A stretch of 64,000 nucleotides of DNA, taken from assembly GCA_008973525.1 (NCBI GenBank), contig WACJ01000061.1, positions 744,001 through 808,000 of the forward strand. The letters are read 5' to 3'. Every line of letters begins with the position of its first letter. Position 1 is the stretch's first letter. Source of the stretch: Stenopsyche tienmushanensis. Taxonomy: Eukaryota > Arthropoda > Insecta > Trichoptera > Stenopsychidae. Shown here piece by piece: positions 11,051 to 23,139 of this stretch. A program made the position numbers and the translations under genes. Under the pieces are notes generated by a model. The model made no database searches. It had not been told where the DNA came from and worked only from the letters and a program-made list of their open reading frames with translations.

Positions 11051-13849
11051 CATCTCGAATTCGCTCCTACACCAACTGAGGATGGCTTCCTGTCCACCCT
11101 CTTTATTATTTTTTAGAAATTATCATTTAAGAAAACTATTACACACAAAATAATATATATGCAGACGCTACGCAAAACGTGCCACCGTTTCAAGTACATT
11201 ATTTAGTTCAGCGTCTATATATCGTCACGCTGCACTTTTGATGAAAATATCTTACAGCGATACAACGCTGCTTTATACTCAAATGTTTAAATCAATATTT
11301 TACTCTTTGTATTTAGATAGGGATGTTAATACGATATTCAGTTTGTCTTCTAGAAATAATAACGAAGAGGAGTTTATTATCCAGATTTGTACTTTAAATA
11401 TTGAAATTGAGTCTTGACGCGCGTGCATTTGAAGACGTCTTCATTTCACTTCTAAAACTTTTATCGTAATTTTATATTCGTAATATTTTTGTGCAAAAGT
11501 GACAGCTATTAAGAAATGCCAAAAATATTGAATAACAACACTGATATAAAGGAATTTGAAAGCGATTGACGACAGTGATTATGTGCATGAAATTGACGTT
11601 GAATTGAGAAGATTGGCATTATTTGATGGAAATGACGATAATGTTTCTTGTGTGATGGAAACAACCAATAAAAACAGCAATAAAATCTTTAGCTCCATTT
11701 CTGGAACAACAAATTCCTCCCTCATTACACTACTACTATTTGGCAAATCTTCAAGATTTAAAGCCGAAATGATTGAATCAAGTCATCGATCAAATGCATT
11801 TCCCCCAATCGCCTCTATTGGATTGTTCTCTATGGGAAGATGTTTTCAATAATGATGATTATAGTCCAAATATAATTACAAAATATAAAATACTTTTTCA
11901 TAAAAATATTGCAAACGTTTAGGGACCTGCTGGCACTTTTTTTTTAAAGACCGCAAAGGGTTCAAGAGAACTAAATAAGGATGCTTCTGATGTCATTGTG
12001 TTATCGTTTTCATTGTAATTTTCTTTGCCTTTGCTGTTGAGGTTTCATGTTGAACATCAGGGCAAGATGCCAAGTTCTTTAGTCAAGCAGGTTGCCTTCG
12101 TATCCAAACAGTGCCTCAAGCATATCTTGTTCCTATTCGTTTTACCATACTGTCCATTGTTTTCTATCCCTTTGATCTATAATGGTGATCTTGGTTGAAG
12201 ATCTTTGATAATGCGCGTTAATTTTATGCTGATCCGGTGATTGTAATTAATTTTAATCGTGATTATAGATTGGCTCTTAAATTGACTATATTAAATCAAT
12301 TATGAGATAAATGCATAAAATATTTTCATACATTTATAATAATATACATTTAAAAGCCCGATGATATCCCATATTTACAAGTAGCTCTGAACGTTTAAAC
12401 ATTTTATCGCTGGGCGCATAATGAGTATTATTGCTTATTTTACTGTATTTGGAAACATGATATGGAAGTGTGTTTATAAATTATTATCGTTACTTCAGGC
12501 TACATTATTATTACAGTCGTTCAAGTAATCATTCTGCAAGAGTAAATGTTGTTGTTATGATTTGATTATTTTTCGCTAAGCAGACACTGACAGATCTACT
12601 GTCATTCGCCACAAATTACTATTTAAACTACCGTTTATCGTTCGTTTGATAATAGCTAGGTAAATATAAATAAAATATCCTGACCTCTTTTTTAACATTT
12701 TCTTTGTTTGAGTAGTTTCAGCGATACCAACATCGATCGAGAACTGGATAAATACGCCGTGTTTACACTATTAATCGTAGTGAAAGCTCGAACGTCCTTC
12801 GAAGCTCTTGACTATTGTTGTTCTATAATCTACTGTATGATTATTGTCTTGGAAAATTATTTATGACGAAGTGTATTATTAATATTGGAGTATTTAATTT
12901 CGAATTGATATTGTTCGATGTTATATTTTTGGATCTCATACAACCCTCAATTAGGGGATAGAGATATTGCGATAAAGTTCCTATTAATTACAAAACTTTA
13001 CCAAGAAGACTTTAACGATAGCGGCAATTATCTAGAAATTATGATGGTAAAACGTATCATTTTATTAGGGTTACATTGATTAGAACGATGGAAAATCTCA
13101 TATTTAACGCATTAACAGTGTCGAACATATCAAAACGTTTTACATTGCGTAATATGGTTCAAATCTGTATCAAAAGTGGTTTTAATTTAAATTCGATTTT
13201 GAGTATTTAAATCTAAAAAGCTTATCTAGATTCGTTTACGGGCCATTAAAATTAGAATTGTGGTCGAAATGCCACCCACAGAATTGCGGTCTGACCGCAC
13301 TACATTTTGTCAAATTTGTTTGTTAACGTTAAATGAACATTATACAAATTTAGAGATTATTTTAGCGTTTCGTATTAGGGCCCAATAACAGGGCTGAGCT
13401 CTTTATCAAACTTGGCAGCAATTAAATTATCTTTACCGGTGGCTTGAAGATTACGTTTTTGTTCTTTAACAGTTATTGTTTCGTCCAAATCCTACAAAAT
13501 CGTTCTGCTGGTAATGAATAATAAAATACATTTTCTTACCTAGTTACTCAATATAATTTCGGCTTTATTTAAATTTACTCGTTTGTGTATGACAAATATC
13601 ACTGATAACCGACTTTAGATCAACCAAAACTAATCCATTTAGGTCAAAATTGACTTCAAGTTTGACTTTTTAAAAATGTATATATTGAATATGCATTATA
13701 TATATTTAAGAATTTCTAAACAAGCAGCGATGAAGATCTAATACATGTCAAAATAATTTTATTCTATTAATTATTTGAATAAATAAAAATCACGGTCTTT
13801 ACTAGTCGGTTTTGCATTTCACCTTTCACGCAATGGAAATTGTTAGCTA
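11051..13849. other. Non-coding stretch; short unassigned degenerate ORF near 11519-11960
   Basis: An acidic ORF (11556-11852, 98 codons) and a following frame around 11830-11920 (with a WEDVFNNDD-type segment) look mildly protein-like and frame-shifted, as a decayed transposon gene might. I cannot assign a family. The remainder of the stretch shows no feature. Confidence 0.3.
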
Positions 13850-14290
13850 AAAATACAGAATACCGACTCTGTCGATAATTGTATATGGTTTTTTTTTAAT
13901 TTGCCTATTTTACTTTACATAAATCAACACTGATTGATTCTATCCGTTTTTATAATAAATGTTGTTGTCTAATCCTTGTTTTCTTCGTTATCGCTATTGG
14001 GTCATTCCCCGGCCGGTTTATGCGGGCTGGAAACTTATGCCGCGTTCGAATATTGATAATATATTATGATTCGAGATTACTGGACTTATCAGTTCCTCAC
14101 AGAGCACAGGTGGCTTAGGGCTTCGCTTTTTAGGTTTGAATTTTCTATGATCTCGGAGTATCCGTGCGGAGATATCCGCACGGAATCCGCGCGGTCCGAA
14201 AAGCGGACCGCTTGGACACACAGACTTTGTGGCCACTCCACCCTCTTTTAGGATTTATATAATCTCTAAACGCTTCTATAGAAGTTTCAT
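13850..14290 (+). repeat. Repeat E copy 2, with two GC hairpins
   Basis: Collinear with the copy at 8958. Within it are two adjacent perfect hairpins: CCGTGCGGA (14162-14170) with TCCGCACGG (14175-14183), loop GATA; and GCGGTCCG (14191-14198) with CGGACCGC (14204-14211), loop AAAAG. The block after them, TGGCCACTCCACCCTCTTTT, matches the other copies. ORFs overlapping it on both strands are by-products of the palindromes. Confidence 0.72.
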
Positions 14291-15802
14291 TTCAAAAATA
14301 CTTTAATCATAATGCATAAAACCATTGTTATTGTTGTAAATATAAATAATTGTCGTTAGTCTAATCTAGTTATTATTATGTAGTAAGTTTATCCATGTTT
14401 GTACGTTAGGGTGTGTAACTTGTAGAATAGTTGCTTTGGGCTTTCTAGAGTACTGCCTACTCATAAAAGGTCTCAGATGCTAAGAGCAAATCTTTGACAT
14501 TTTCGTGTCAGATTAGGTTTCCCGTCCAAAGTAAGCAAGCTTTCCTGTCCAGATTTCCCATTCGCTGCGGAACCAATTTTAATTCCACAAAGTGAAGGAG
14601 TGTTTACCTATGGAGATATTGTGTTTGTGAAACCGTTCCATCCGACGTACAAGACCACTCATATCGGTCGGCGGATCGAAATTTTCATTTTATTTTGGGT
14701 CGTGTTATTTTTAGCGGAGATCGAAAATAATCGAATGCCTCTCAGCATCCTATCTCTCAAGATAAAATAACAGTACACGCAGGCATCGTCGCCTCGGCAA
14801 AATCAACAACAATAATGTACTGGCCCTCTGCAGGCCAAACCGGTTCGGCCACGATGTGTACGTGGGCTCGTCTTCCAACGCCCACATCAGCTACTGTCAT
14901 GTCGGACTTCGGAGACCTGCTTATTAAAACTTCGTCCAAACTCATTTGCAACGATCTGTAGTGAGTGCTCCGACATGTTTCCAGCTATTCTAGGAAGTTT
15001 ACAAGCACGTGGGTCACGCGCACTGACCTGGGCTCGTCGCTACCACGGATCATCCAGATATCTTCAGCCATCCAACGACTATGAAATATGCGCGATGACA
15101 AACCAATCAATCGAGCTCTTCCTCTATTTTGGCATAAGAATCGCTCAATCGTGCTAATTTTAAATTCAGTTTTATAAATAGCCGTTCAATATCCAACATC
15201 TGCTATTATGCGATCGTCGGACGCTAAATTGATACTTGTTTTTAATTACAAAATATAAAGGTCGATCGGATCGAGTCGAAAACATCATAAACGCCAACGT
15301 TGTTACACATACGCATAGGACCCAAATAAATTATTTCGATAAAAATGATTTAATTAAGCGTTTACCTTATGTGGACGGTTCGGAAACTGATTAGATACGC
15401 GTTGTAATAACATTAAAAGCATTTAAAAAAAAAAAACAATTTGTCCTACACGGCTACCGGTCACTTCCGAGGTCGTCTGACCGATATCATTCCACGATGG
15501 TATTATATATCATTATATTTAACTTTAGAAAGTGAATGTTAGTCGATTCGACTAACAAGATATTTTTTGCTCTTTCTATCTCGTTTTTATTTGTATTCTG
15601 ATTGTATTCAGTTCGCGCTATTATTATATTGAAAGCATAACGTATTTTTATCGCCCAATCGAGGAATATGCAGCGATTATTGGTACGTCTCAATTGCAAT
15701 TGCGAATTGATGGGCTAGCTGATTTCATAAACAATCCTTATATGTTTGCTTTGCTTAAATCCAGGAAATATGATAAGATATTGATCAAAATTATTAACAT
15801 CA
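14291..15802. other. Non-coding stretch, nothing recognised
   Basis: A short minus-strand ORF (14757-14951) and a plus-strand one (14975-15157) fall in slightly GC-richer DNA around 14750-15080 but show no domain. No left terminus for the piggyBac remnant that follows could be found here. Confidence 0.45.
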
Positions 15803-16586
15803 ATGAAGATCGTTCTGAGTGATTCTCCGAAGAATGCATTAGGTCAAAGCGAAGCTGACAGTGAAAGTTTTGAATACATTGAAAGTGGAGATATAGAAAG
15901 ATCTTCGGATAGCGAAAACTTCTTAAAAGTGTGTCGTAACAAGAAAATGATGCGTATTTTTTCTAGCTCTCACTCTGAGGATGAGAGGACGAACATTCCC
16001 AAGCACATCCCAAAATGTAATTGGTGAAATTGATATTGCAGTTGATGGAACACAATGGATAAAATGAAAACATCTAGGGGTAGGATGCCCGTTCGTATGA
16101 TATTCAAGGATATCGCAGATCTTACTGGCAACGCTAAGATAAATATTATGTCACTGAAACCGAGGCACATCGAATAAAAAGAGACTGGACAATCACAATT
16201 GCTGAGTTACGTAGTTTTCTAAGAATTCTATATGCCCGTTATCCTTCTAAGCACCAAACATTTACGTATAAAAGTAGAAGACTATTATAAACGTGTTCCG
16301 GAAACCATTACTTTTTATAATAAAATAAAATTTGTTAAGATGTCGTTGATCAGATGAGAGCCGTAACAAGGATATGAAGCAACCGTGGCAATTATCTAAC
16401 TTTCGCCCCTCAAAAGTAGGACGGAGTGGCCATAAAGATTGTATGTCCGATCGGTCCGTTTTTCGGACCGCTGATATGACGAATGAGCGCCACGCGATCG
16501 GATGCCATACCTTAACATGTCTACCTAAACAATCACAAGCTCTCATTATGAAACGAAGTTGTCGTATATATTGCAAAAAAATGTAA
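15803..16586 (+). pseudogene. piggyBac-like transposase, degenerate and interrupted
   Basis: The N-terminal part is acidic and Ser-rich (15803-16000), as in piggyBac proteins. After a frameshift near 16005 it continues in another frame through SQNVIGEIDIAVDGTQWIK, where DGTxW is a conserved piggyBac word. A second shift leads to GRMPVRMIFKDIADLTGNAK, matching the family block G(R)xP..NI.....GPT..AK. Next comes a segment ending AELRSFLRILYARYP, corresponding to the ELxxFLGILI segment. Most of the DDE core is missing; repeat E copy 3 lies in its place. The last codons (about 16550-16586) read RSCRIYCKKM then stop, reminiscent of the C-terminal Cys-rich finger. Several shifts and deletions make it non-functional. 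The family call is from recalled motifs; the C-terminal assignment is less sure. Confidence 0.78.
16399..16535 (-). repeat. Repeat E copy 3, inside the piggyBac remnant
   Basis: Reverse-complement match to the 3' half of repeat E: AGTAGGACGGAGTGGCC, then the perfect hairpin CGGTCCG (16452-16458) with CGGACCG (16464-16470), loop TTTTT, then GAATGAGCGCCACGCGATCGG, which also occurs near 42930. It lies between the N- and C-terminal remains of the piggyBac gene. Confidence 0.68.
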
Positions 16587-16676
16587 AAAGACTATTTATT
16601 AATAATTTATTTAAACGCGAAGCCTAATATTGTTCAATTCTTAGTTTGAATAAATCGATTTTTTAAAGAAAATGCA

Positions 16677-16757
16677 TCATTTCGTTTAGCCGTCAATTTG
16701 ACGGGTGCTCGTAGAAATAGGTATGTATATAAGAAACGCCCGTAAACCTAGTGTTAA
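16677..16757 (+). mobile_element. Right terminus of the piggyBac-like element
   Basis: Reads CCCGTAAACCTAGTGTTAA at 16739-16757, so inward from the outside it is TTAA-CACTAGGTTTACGGG, the TTAA-bounded terminus expected of piggyBac-type elements. A subterminal palindrome CGTCAATTTGACG lies at 16691-16703. The matching left terminus is not visible upstream of 15803. Confidence 0.6.
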
Positions 16758-19700
16758 TATCATTTTGCTGCATAGCCCTATAGCAGTATGTTCTTCAGAC
16801 TTTTATAATAAGTATAATTCCGACTCCATTTTCATTGTCATTTATTACATATACATATTGATGATTGATGCAATTTTCCTTAAATGCCAAATAATACTCT
16901 ATACATTGCGTTGAAAAACTGTTTATATATTATTTATCACGTTTTTATGTAATAAGGATTGAATATTTCCATGGATCTTCGAAAGTTATTCGTGTAATAA
17001 AAAATATCACGAATTGGCGTCGACTGTATACAAGTGCATTGTACATCTGCATTTTGGGTTCTAAAGGCCATAAGCATATTTGACCTCGTCAACATGCGGA
17101 TTTTCAATTACAAGAACGTGGATTTATAATGGTGCGTCGTGTCCGTTTTGGCGCCAACTGGATACGGATAATCGAAAACGAGTTTTGCGCCCGTATCGGA
17201 AATCATAGTCGCTATCTGCACGATAGAGCAAATACGCTTTTTTCCCGGTTGAAGATTATTCGTGTTTAAGTCTCGAATGTGCTTGTTTATTGGGAAATAA
17301 AAGAAGAAAACAATAGAATGGTATAAAACGCGTACATCTTTACGAGTGCCATTATAACGGTGCTGGTTCGTGAGTAAGTATCGCTTTTCTGAATAAATTT
17401 GTATACGTTTGGTCCCTCTTTTGTGTTGAGAGCACGTGTCTCGAGGAGGAACAATCTGCAATCCTCTTGTTCAACGCGGTTGCAGTACTGACCATTTTAG
17501 TTACATGCTGTATAAACAGTGCCAATGTTTTCTTGGCACTGCCAAATTTACGTAAGATATGCAGCCATAATTACTTTAAGAACAAACACCGTCGGGCGGA
17601 TTAAGCACACGGACGGTCGCTATAAGAGCAAACTTTAATTAAAAACCCAGCATCGCACACGTTCTAATCTTCAATTTATACCAGTAAACTTTGAAATTGA
17701 CTTCAAAACGATTGAGATGGACAACATTTTTCGATGCCATCGCGGCAACGGTGGCTGCGACAAGAACTCATTATGACCTACTTGAATTGGAAGATGTTTA
17801 CCGAACGAATGAGATCCATGATCCAAAAAAATATTTTATTTTTCTGATTTCTCCTTTGTTATATTAAACCAGGCATGCAGCCGCATAAATTATTTATTTT
17901 ATGATGGACTCGTCATCCTAAATCCTTATTCAGATCCGATGGAATTAGCATTCTGTTATGGGAACAGGACACTGGAGCCATCGTTAGTTGTAGGCTCCCG
18001 CCGCCACAGAGTGATCCAACACGAAAAAAACTTATCTTCTCAATTCAAAATAATATATTTGATATCATCTGCAGTGATTAGGCTGGCAATTTCCGCTTAG
18101 AAATGATTTTTTAGAGGAAAGTTCTGGCGCCATTCATTTTAATCGGCTATAAATTAAATTTCCATAATCTGGCTACTCTTCTGATTGTTGATAATAAATT
18201 GGAAAGCCACCTTATTAACATTTCATTTTTTAGCCAAATGATATGCTATTTGATGCGGAATTACATAAACTGCGCCTTAAAATGACCTGATTTGGCATTC
18301 GCTATATTTAATCAATTGGTATGATGCTCAAGTTGTTTGTTTCGATCGCTTTGGTAATATTTATCTTGCGAAAAACTGCATACAAATCGAATAAATGACG
18401 AAATTGCCAAGTGATCTGAAGTCATCAAAATGCCAAGGCCCATAAAATTACGACTACATTGTAATCTAACAATCACGGACAATCCCCATAAAAAGCGAAA
18501 CATAAACGCAGTGAAAAAATGGATTAGGCTCTATTTGTGAGACCCAAGAATATTCGCGTATTTTTCAAAAAAAAGTTCAAATTTATCAATAACAAAATGT
18601 TATACACGACATTATAAAATATAATCCCCTTCATTATTCGACGCATATAACCATCGCATTGGCAGTTTTTCGATCACTTTTTTGTAAAAACTTTCCGGCT
18701 TTAAATGCATTTCCACGTTGGCTATATTTTTGAATCGTTTTACTCTCAGGCTTTGCATCCATGGACCTGAAAAGGCCCGGTGAATTAAGGAGGATGCGGT
18801 AATACTTCCCGGTTTAATTCCTGTATTTTATCCCATATCAATTTTGCTTTATAAGAAACTTCTAATCGTCCGCAATCAACTTGTGTAGTTATATTTTCTC
18901 CCAGTTTCATTAATTCATAAATAATAATTCCTCGCATATTTTTTAAATTATCAATCTAGACTCAAGGGTTGGAATTGGGCGTTCTTATCGAGAAAGTCAA
19001 TGATTTTTTCGTTATATATTATCGCAAATCAGTCATTTCTCATCACCAAAGCTATTCAAAAAGGAACCATTTGTATTTGATCAAGGCGTGCGGTACCCAT
19101 CCTATTCCATTACGCCCAACCTATCAGAGGATAGGCGAAACCATCCACATAATAAAATCATGTATCATATGAATAATCAAAAAAATATAACAAATAAACA
19201 TTGGCGGGCTAAATACATCGCACGATGATTTAAACGACTTCGCGTTGTGAGCTTAACAAATTGTTTATTATAATAAACAACAAGCAGCGAGATGAGTCAA
19301 GTAATATTGAATCAAGTGTGTTTGTACAATGATGCGCTGAACATGTCATTCAAATTTCTGCGCTTTCTTATTTAGCTCGCATTATATTCTCGGCCTTTAA
19401 ATGTGGCATTTAATAAGTGCTAAAATTCACGTCATTCAGGTTTATTAAAGACGGAGCTAAAGTTGCTTCGTAATGGAAAATAAACAATTTTTCTGAGAAA
19501 AATCTTTTTGTTTTCGTGAACTTTAAAATATGATATACTGACCTAATTTTTACGACTTGATTCAGGAAAAATGTTTTTTTTTATGAGTATTTGCGACTCG
19601 CTGTATAAAATTATATAAGGATTTATATCGCAATCAAATGTCATTTTGCTAATTGATAAGTTACTTGCTTATGAATATTTTCTCATTTGCGATATTAATA

Positions 19701-19921
19701 TTTGGGAGAGTTCCATTTTGTTTGCAAGTGAATTTGGTTTTTAAAGATGTATATACGTTATTTGGCTTGTTCATATCTAGCATCTTTTATGCCTGGTTCA
19801 CACGAGGCTAGTTTTCCAGCTAGTAGCTAAATAAGTCGCATGAATTTTGGCTAATAGCCGATGTTAAAATTAAATGTATTACAAAAATGTTGAAATTATA
19901 TTCTGATTACTGTGTTAGATA
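16758..19921. other. Non-coding stretch, nothing recognised
   Basis: AT-rich DNA. The longest ORF (17108-17461, minus, 117 codons) has no recognisable domain and a Phe/Tyr run typical of read-through of AT-rich DNA. No repeat family shared with the rest of the window was seen. Confidence 0.5.
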
Positions 19922-20071
19922 TTAACACATTCCCGTCAGCTTGCGCAAAGATTGTCTTTTGATTGACGCAGGGTGTATTTGCTTTATAGTCAATGAATCA
20001 CATGACTAAAGACGCATAGGTGCGTCTACTGATAGTACCCGAATGATACACATATGTGTATGATGTGTTAA
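19922..20071. mobile_element. TTAA-bounded 150-bp palindromic MITE candidate
   Basis: Bounded by TTAACACAT at the left and ATGTGTTAA at the right, an exact 9-bp inverted terminus including TTAA. Inside are GACGCATAGGTGCGTC (20010-20025) and ATACACATATGTGTAT (20046-20061), both inverted repeats. TTAA ends are the signature of piggyBac-type mobilisation. No coding capacity. Confidence 0.5.
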
Positions 20072-20174
20072 AAATATTCAATAAATCTAGTGCTACGACA
20101 CTCAAATTTTGTTTTAATTTCTCATTGCATCGGGCCTTTTACTTCTGTAAGAGGTAAGACACACAATTGTGTAC

Positions 20175-20532
20175 GAATTCCGGTGATTCGGAAAAAGCAT
20201 TCTTATACGTTGAGCTCGGAGATAGACAGAGACGGAGAGTGTTTGCGCGTTAAGTTTGGAGACAAACGGAGATGGAAATAGTATCATGCGTACATCGTAC
20301 GATTGTATAGATCGTTAACCCAAATTTATCGACTAATGATGATGTGTGAATTATTACGCAAAAAAATGACCGAATGTTGTGTTCTTTTGACAGTGTGTAT
20401 TTATTTAAATACAAACTTCATACACGTTGCGACTGTTTCGATAGATAAGTGGATTTGTATCGATAATAAGTGGCGTACATACGAATATAGCATCTAAGTT
20501 TATGATGATTTAAAATTAGCTCACTATTCAAA
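20175..20532 (+). repeat. Repeat B copy 1
   Basis: Shared with 24618, 43176, 50278 and 63841: GAATTCCGGTGATTCGGAAA, a GA-rich block (GAGATAGACAGAGACGGAGAG), ATCGACTAATGATGATGTG, the ACTTCATACACGTTGCGAC block, and the 3' block GCATCTAAGTTTATGATGAT. Ends decayed (CTATTCAAA). No domain in the ORFs at 20090-20281 and 20303-20497, which run through it. Confidence 0.75.
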
Positions 20533-21130
20533 CGGCTAAAATGATCTGGACTTCATTTATTATTTTTAAAATTGTTCGAGTATTTGATTAATGGATTTGA
20601 GTCGTTGATGGTTGTTGATTCGCCACTGTTTTTTCAGGCATGGATATGTTGTTCTTCATCAGCGAGCGACTCATTGTTTATTATGTTCGACAAATTCGTT
20701 TCTGATTGTTCGTTCGTGACTAATGACAATGATTTAATTATAAATTTTCCATTCGAGGAGAGGCTTTTGAACATAACGAACTATTATCGCAGCCAAGATA
20801 CGAGAGTCATTGTGCTGTATAAGCATATTCAATTACATTTATTATTATTCATCGATGGAGTGTTTAAAAAAAACAATTCATCCAACGACTTGGCTGTGGC
20901 ACATGAAGTATCATCCCATATTGGGAAGTGTGGTGAGCTGGTTCACCAGGGCAACAACTGAGCGGCAACAACGTTCTAGGGTCACTAAACCGATATGAGC
21001 GCCCACGGACGTGTTGCCGACTAACTTCGTGACATCCACATAACTCACCGTAATTACACCGATCATGCGAAACGACCCTACTTATATTTTAAAGCGATCG
21101 TTAATTATCAATCATTTTTGGGCAGTGACG
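20533..21130. other. Unassigned stretch with a 129-codon ORF
   Basis: An ORF at 20572-20961 (+) and an overlapping one at 20810-20998 show no domain I know. The part from about 20880 to 21060 is a little GC-richer. Could flank the candidate exon that follows, or be chance. Confidence 0.3.
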
Positions 21131-21286
21131 CAACTCGCCTGGCAGATCGCTCCTCCAGCTCCTCCAGCTTCCCCATCGTCTTCCGCGCCCAAACCCAAAT
21201 CTCATCTGGACGCGCAGGCCAACTCGAGCAGCAGCAAACCTCTGTCGATCGGAGCAATCGATACTATCATTAATCTGTTAACATAG
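21131..21286 (+). CDS. Candidate terminal exon, Pro/Ser-rich (unrecognised)
   Basis: A stretch with markedly higher G+C and codon-like composition than its surroundings. It reads TQLAWQIAPPAPPASPSSS, then a Lys/Pro/Ser-rich linker, then LSIGAIDTIINLLT and a stop at 21284-21286. It is preceded by TTTTTGGGCAG at about 21115-21125, a plausible splice acceptor that would place a split codon before the frame. The Pro/Ser low-complexity run followed by a hydrophobic C-terminal tail is typical of a real protein C-terminus, but I do not recognise the family. The ATG-initiated version (from 21065) adds residues that look like random translation, so I set the start at the putative acceptor. Could be the last exon of a host gene lying mostly outside the window, or chance. 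Confidence 0.3.
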   Translation, partial: QLAWQIAPPAPPASPSSSAPKPKSHLDAQANSSSSKPLSIGAIDTIINLLT

Positions 21287-22638
21287 CCCCCAGACACCCA
21301 CGTCTTCGGGGTTCATAGTTGAGATCAATACACCGTGACTGGAACGACCGTCGATACCACAATATAAGAATAGCTTTTAACCTATTGAGTCATAATCGTG
21401 TACTTACCACAGTATTACACAACTTTCGCTGCTTCGACGCCTTTTCTTCCCTCATTCACTCGCTAAAATCACCCAACTTTAACGCAACACAGCCTTTCAT
21501 CAATTTTTCACATTATTTGTATACGATATGTTTCATTGTATGGCACGACAGTATCATGTGTGTATGATATTAATTATTGCGTGTCACGTATTAATTACCA
21601 CGATGTGGTCCGAAGTTGAAATACCAATCAGCACGAACGATCAGTATTGAATTTCAATCATGAATTGATTATAAAAATAATGTGCCGTTTGTTGAAAATT
21701 ATTTACGTGTTCATTTTCCTTTTTTGTATATACAATATTATAATCGACTTTCACGTGGCTCAATCGTTCGATGGCTAGGATGCTTGAACTATTTAACCCT
21801 TTGCGGTCGGCGCGTATATACGTGCCGATGTTTAACGCGTTTGAGTAAATTTGAACTCCATAATAAACAGCGTTACTTTTTTTTTATTCCTCAAAATTCC
21901 TATTTCTTGAATAATACGGGATCTATTTGCATAATCGATAAAAAAACCCAATATATGTGTTATTTTGTAATAAATATTCAAATTGAAAGATGAGACGTGT
22001 ATCTCGGTGATGTACATGTCACCACCTATATCGTATCGTATCGTGAAAATGATGCTAAGCTAACATGACGTTAATAGGCTAATGTGATGAAAATGACTGA
22101 CAAATGAAATAAATTTAATTCGAAAGATATTTATGAAACTGTACAATTGGCTAGCCAGCTGGAATGTGTTATGGCGTTGAATCTGAGTTCGATGTTTGCA
22201 GTATGAAGAAGGATGAGTGCATTATGAGGAGTCTCGTCTTGAAAACGGGACATTTCGGCGTTCATAAGCTTATTTGAACTGGTAATTAAATATAGAGTTG
22301 AAAAGAGTGATGCGCTTATGAAGCATCCAAGGAGAATGCTACAGTCATCGGATTGCTGACTGAAGTGTAAAAATGACGCGGGGTTATCACTTTTTGTGTT
22401 TCGTCATTTAAAAATGGCTTAAAAATTGTATCGATTTTTAGAAAGCAAGTATTTTTCTGCAAATTCTCTGAAACTCGTGCGGACAATAGGCGATCCTTCG
22501 TGCGAAATATAGCGGTTCGGAATGTGTTAGTACACTGTTTTTATTGTGCTTTTAGTTATCTGATAAAATATTTTTTTTAACCACAATAGTGAATCCTTCA
22601 AAGTTTTAATTTGATTAATTTGGAAGGCGTTGGATGTA
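21287..22638. other. Non-coding stretch apart from the 21793 element
   Basis: AT-rich sequence with chance ORFs (82 and 103 codons) and no recognisable domain. Confidence 0.5.
21793..21835. mobile_element. Short TTAA-bounded palindromic element
   Basis: TTAACCCTTTGCGGTCGG begins at 21793 and a second TTAA ends at 21835. Between them, CGGCGCGTATATACGTGCCG is palindromic at 18 of 20 positions. TTAACCCTTT is a common piggyBac-MITE end. It may instead be a remnant of a larger element. Confidence 0.4.
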
Positions 22639-23139
22639 CACTTTTATACGATAGATACGTTCCACGAGGAGTCGCATATAAAAAAAATCGCATAAAAAAA
22701 GACTTGAACTACATAGAAATCTGAGGGATAGGTTCCATTATTTTTAAAAACTGCATAACTTCAAATCGATGTGATAAAATGTATCGAAAAATCGCATAAA
22801 AAAGTTTATTAAAAATGAATATAAACAAAAACACAATACATATTTATCTCAGAATTATTTTACTAAAGTCTATTTTATTCGATAATTATACAAATGCAAT
22901 TCTTAAGCTTTTGAGAAGAGTTGCTAGATTAAAAAAATCCGTTCGCCCTTCGCTCTATACATACTCACATTATATTAGTTGTAACTTGCACTAGCGTTAA
23001 TTTTATATTTTTTGTGCGAATTCGCATAAAAAGAAGCTTTATCATCTATAGAACAATTAGGGATTGGTTCCATTATTTTTGAAAACCGCATAACTTTAAA
23101 TTCGCATAAAAAAGATTCGCATAAAAACAGACCCAAGTG
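22639..23139 (+). repeat. Repeat D copy 2 (internally repeated, possibly TA-flanked)
   Basis: Contains several blocks built on CGCATAAAAA and CATAACTTCAAAT, two of them followed or preceded by GGGATAGGTTCCATTATTTTT / GGGATTGGTTCCATTATTTTT (about 22724 and 23056), so it is partly duplicated. The right end AACAGACCCAAGTG-TA (23126-23141) is identical to that of the element at 45080. The left end TA-CACTT is weak. No coding capacity. Confidence 0.6.

Noticed and set aside
19788..19830. Similarity of GGTTCACACGAGG near 19793 to GGTGCACACGAGCG near 36410 as a repeat or an RNA polymerase III B box
   Set aside because: The match is under 20 bases with no shared flanks, and no A box is present upstream.
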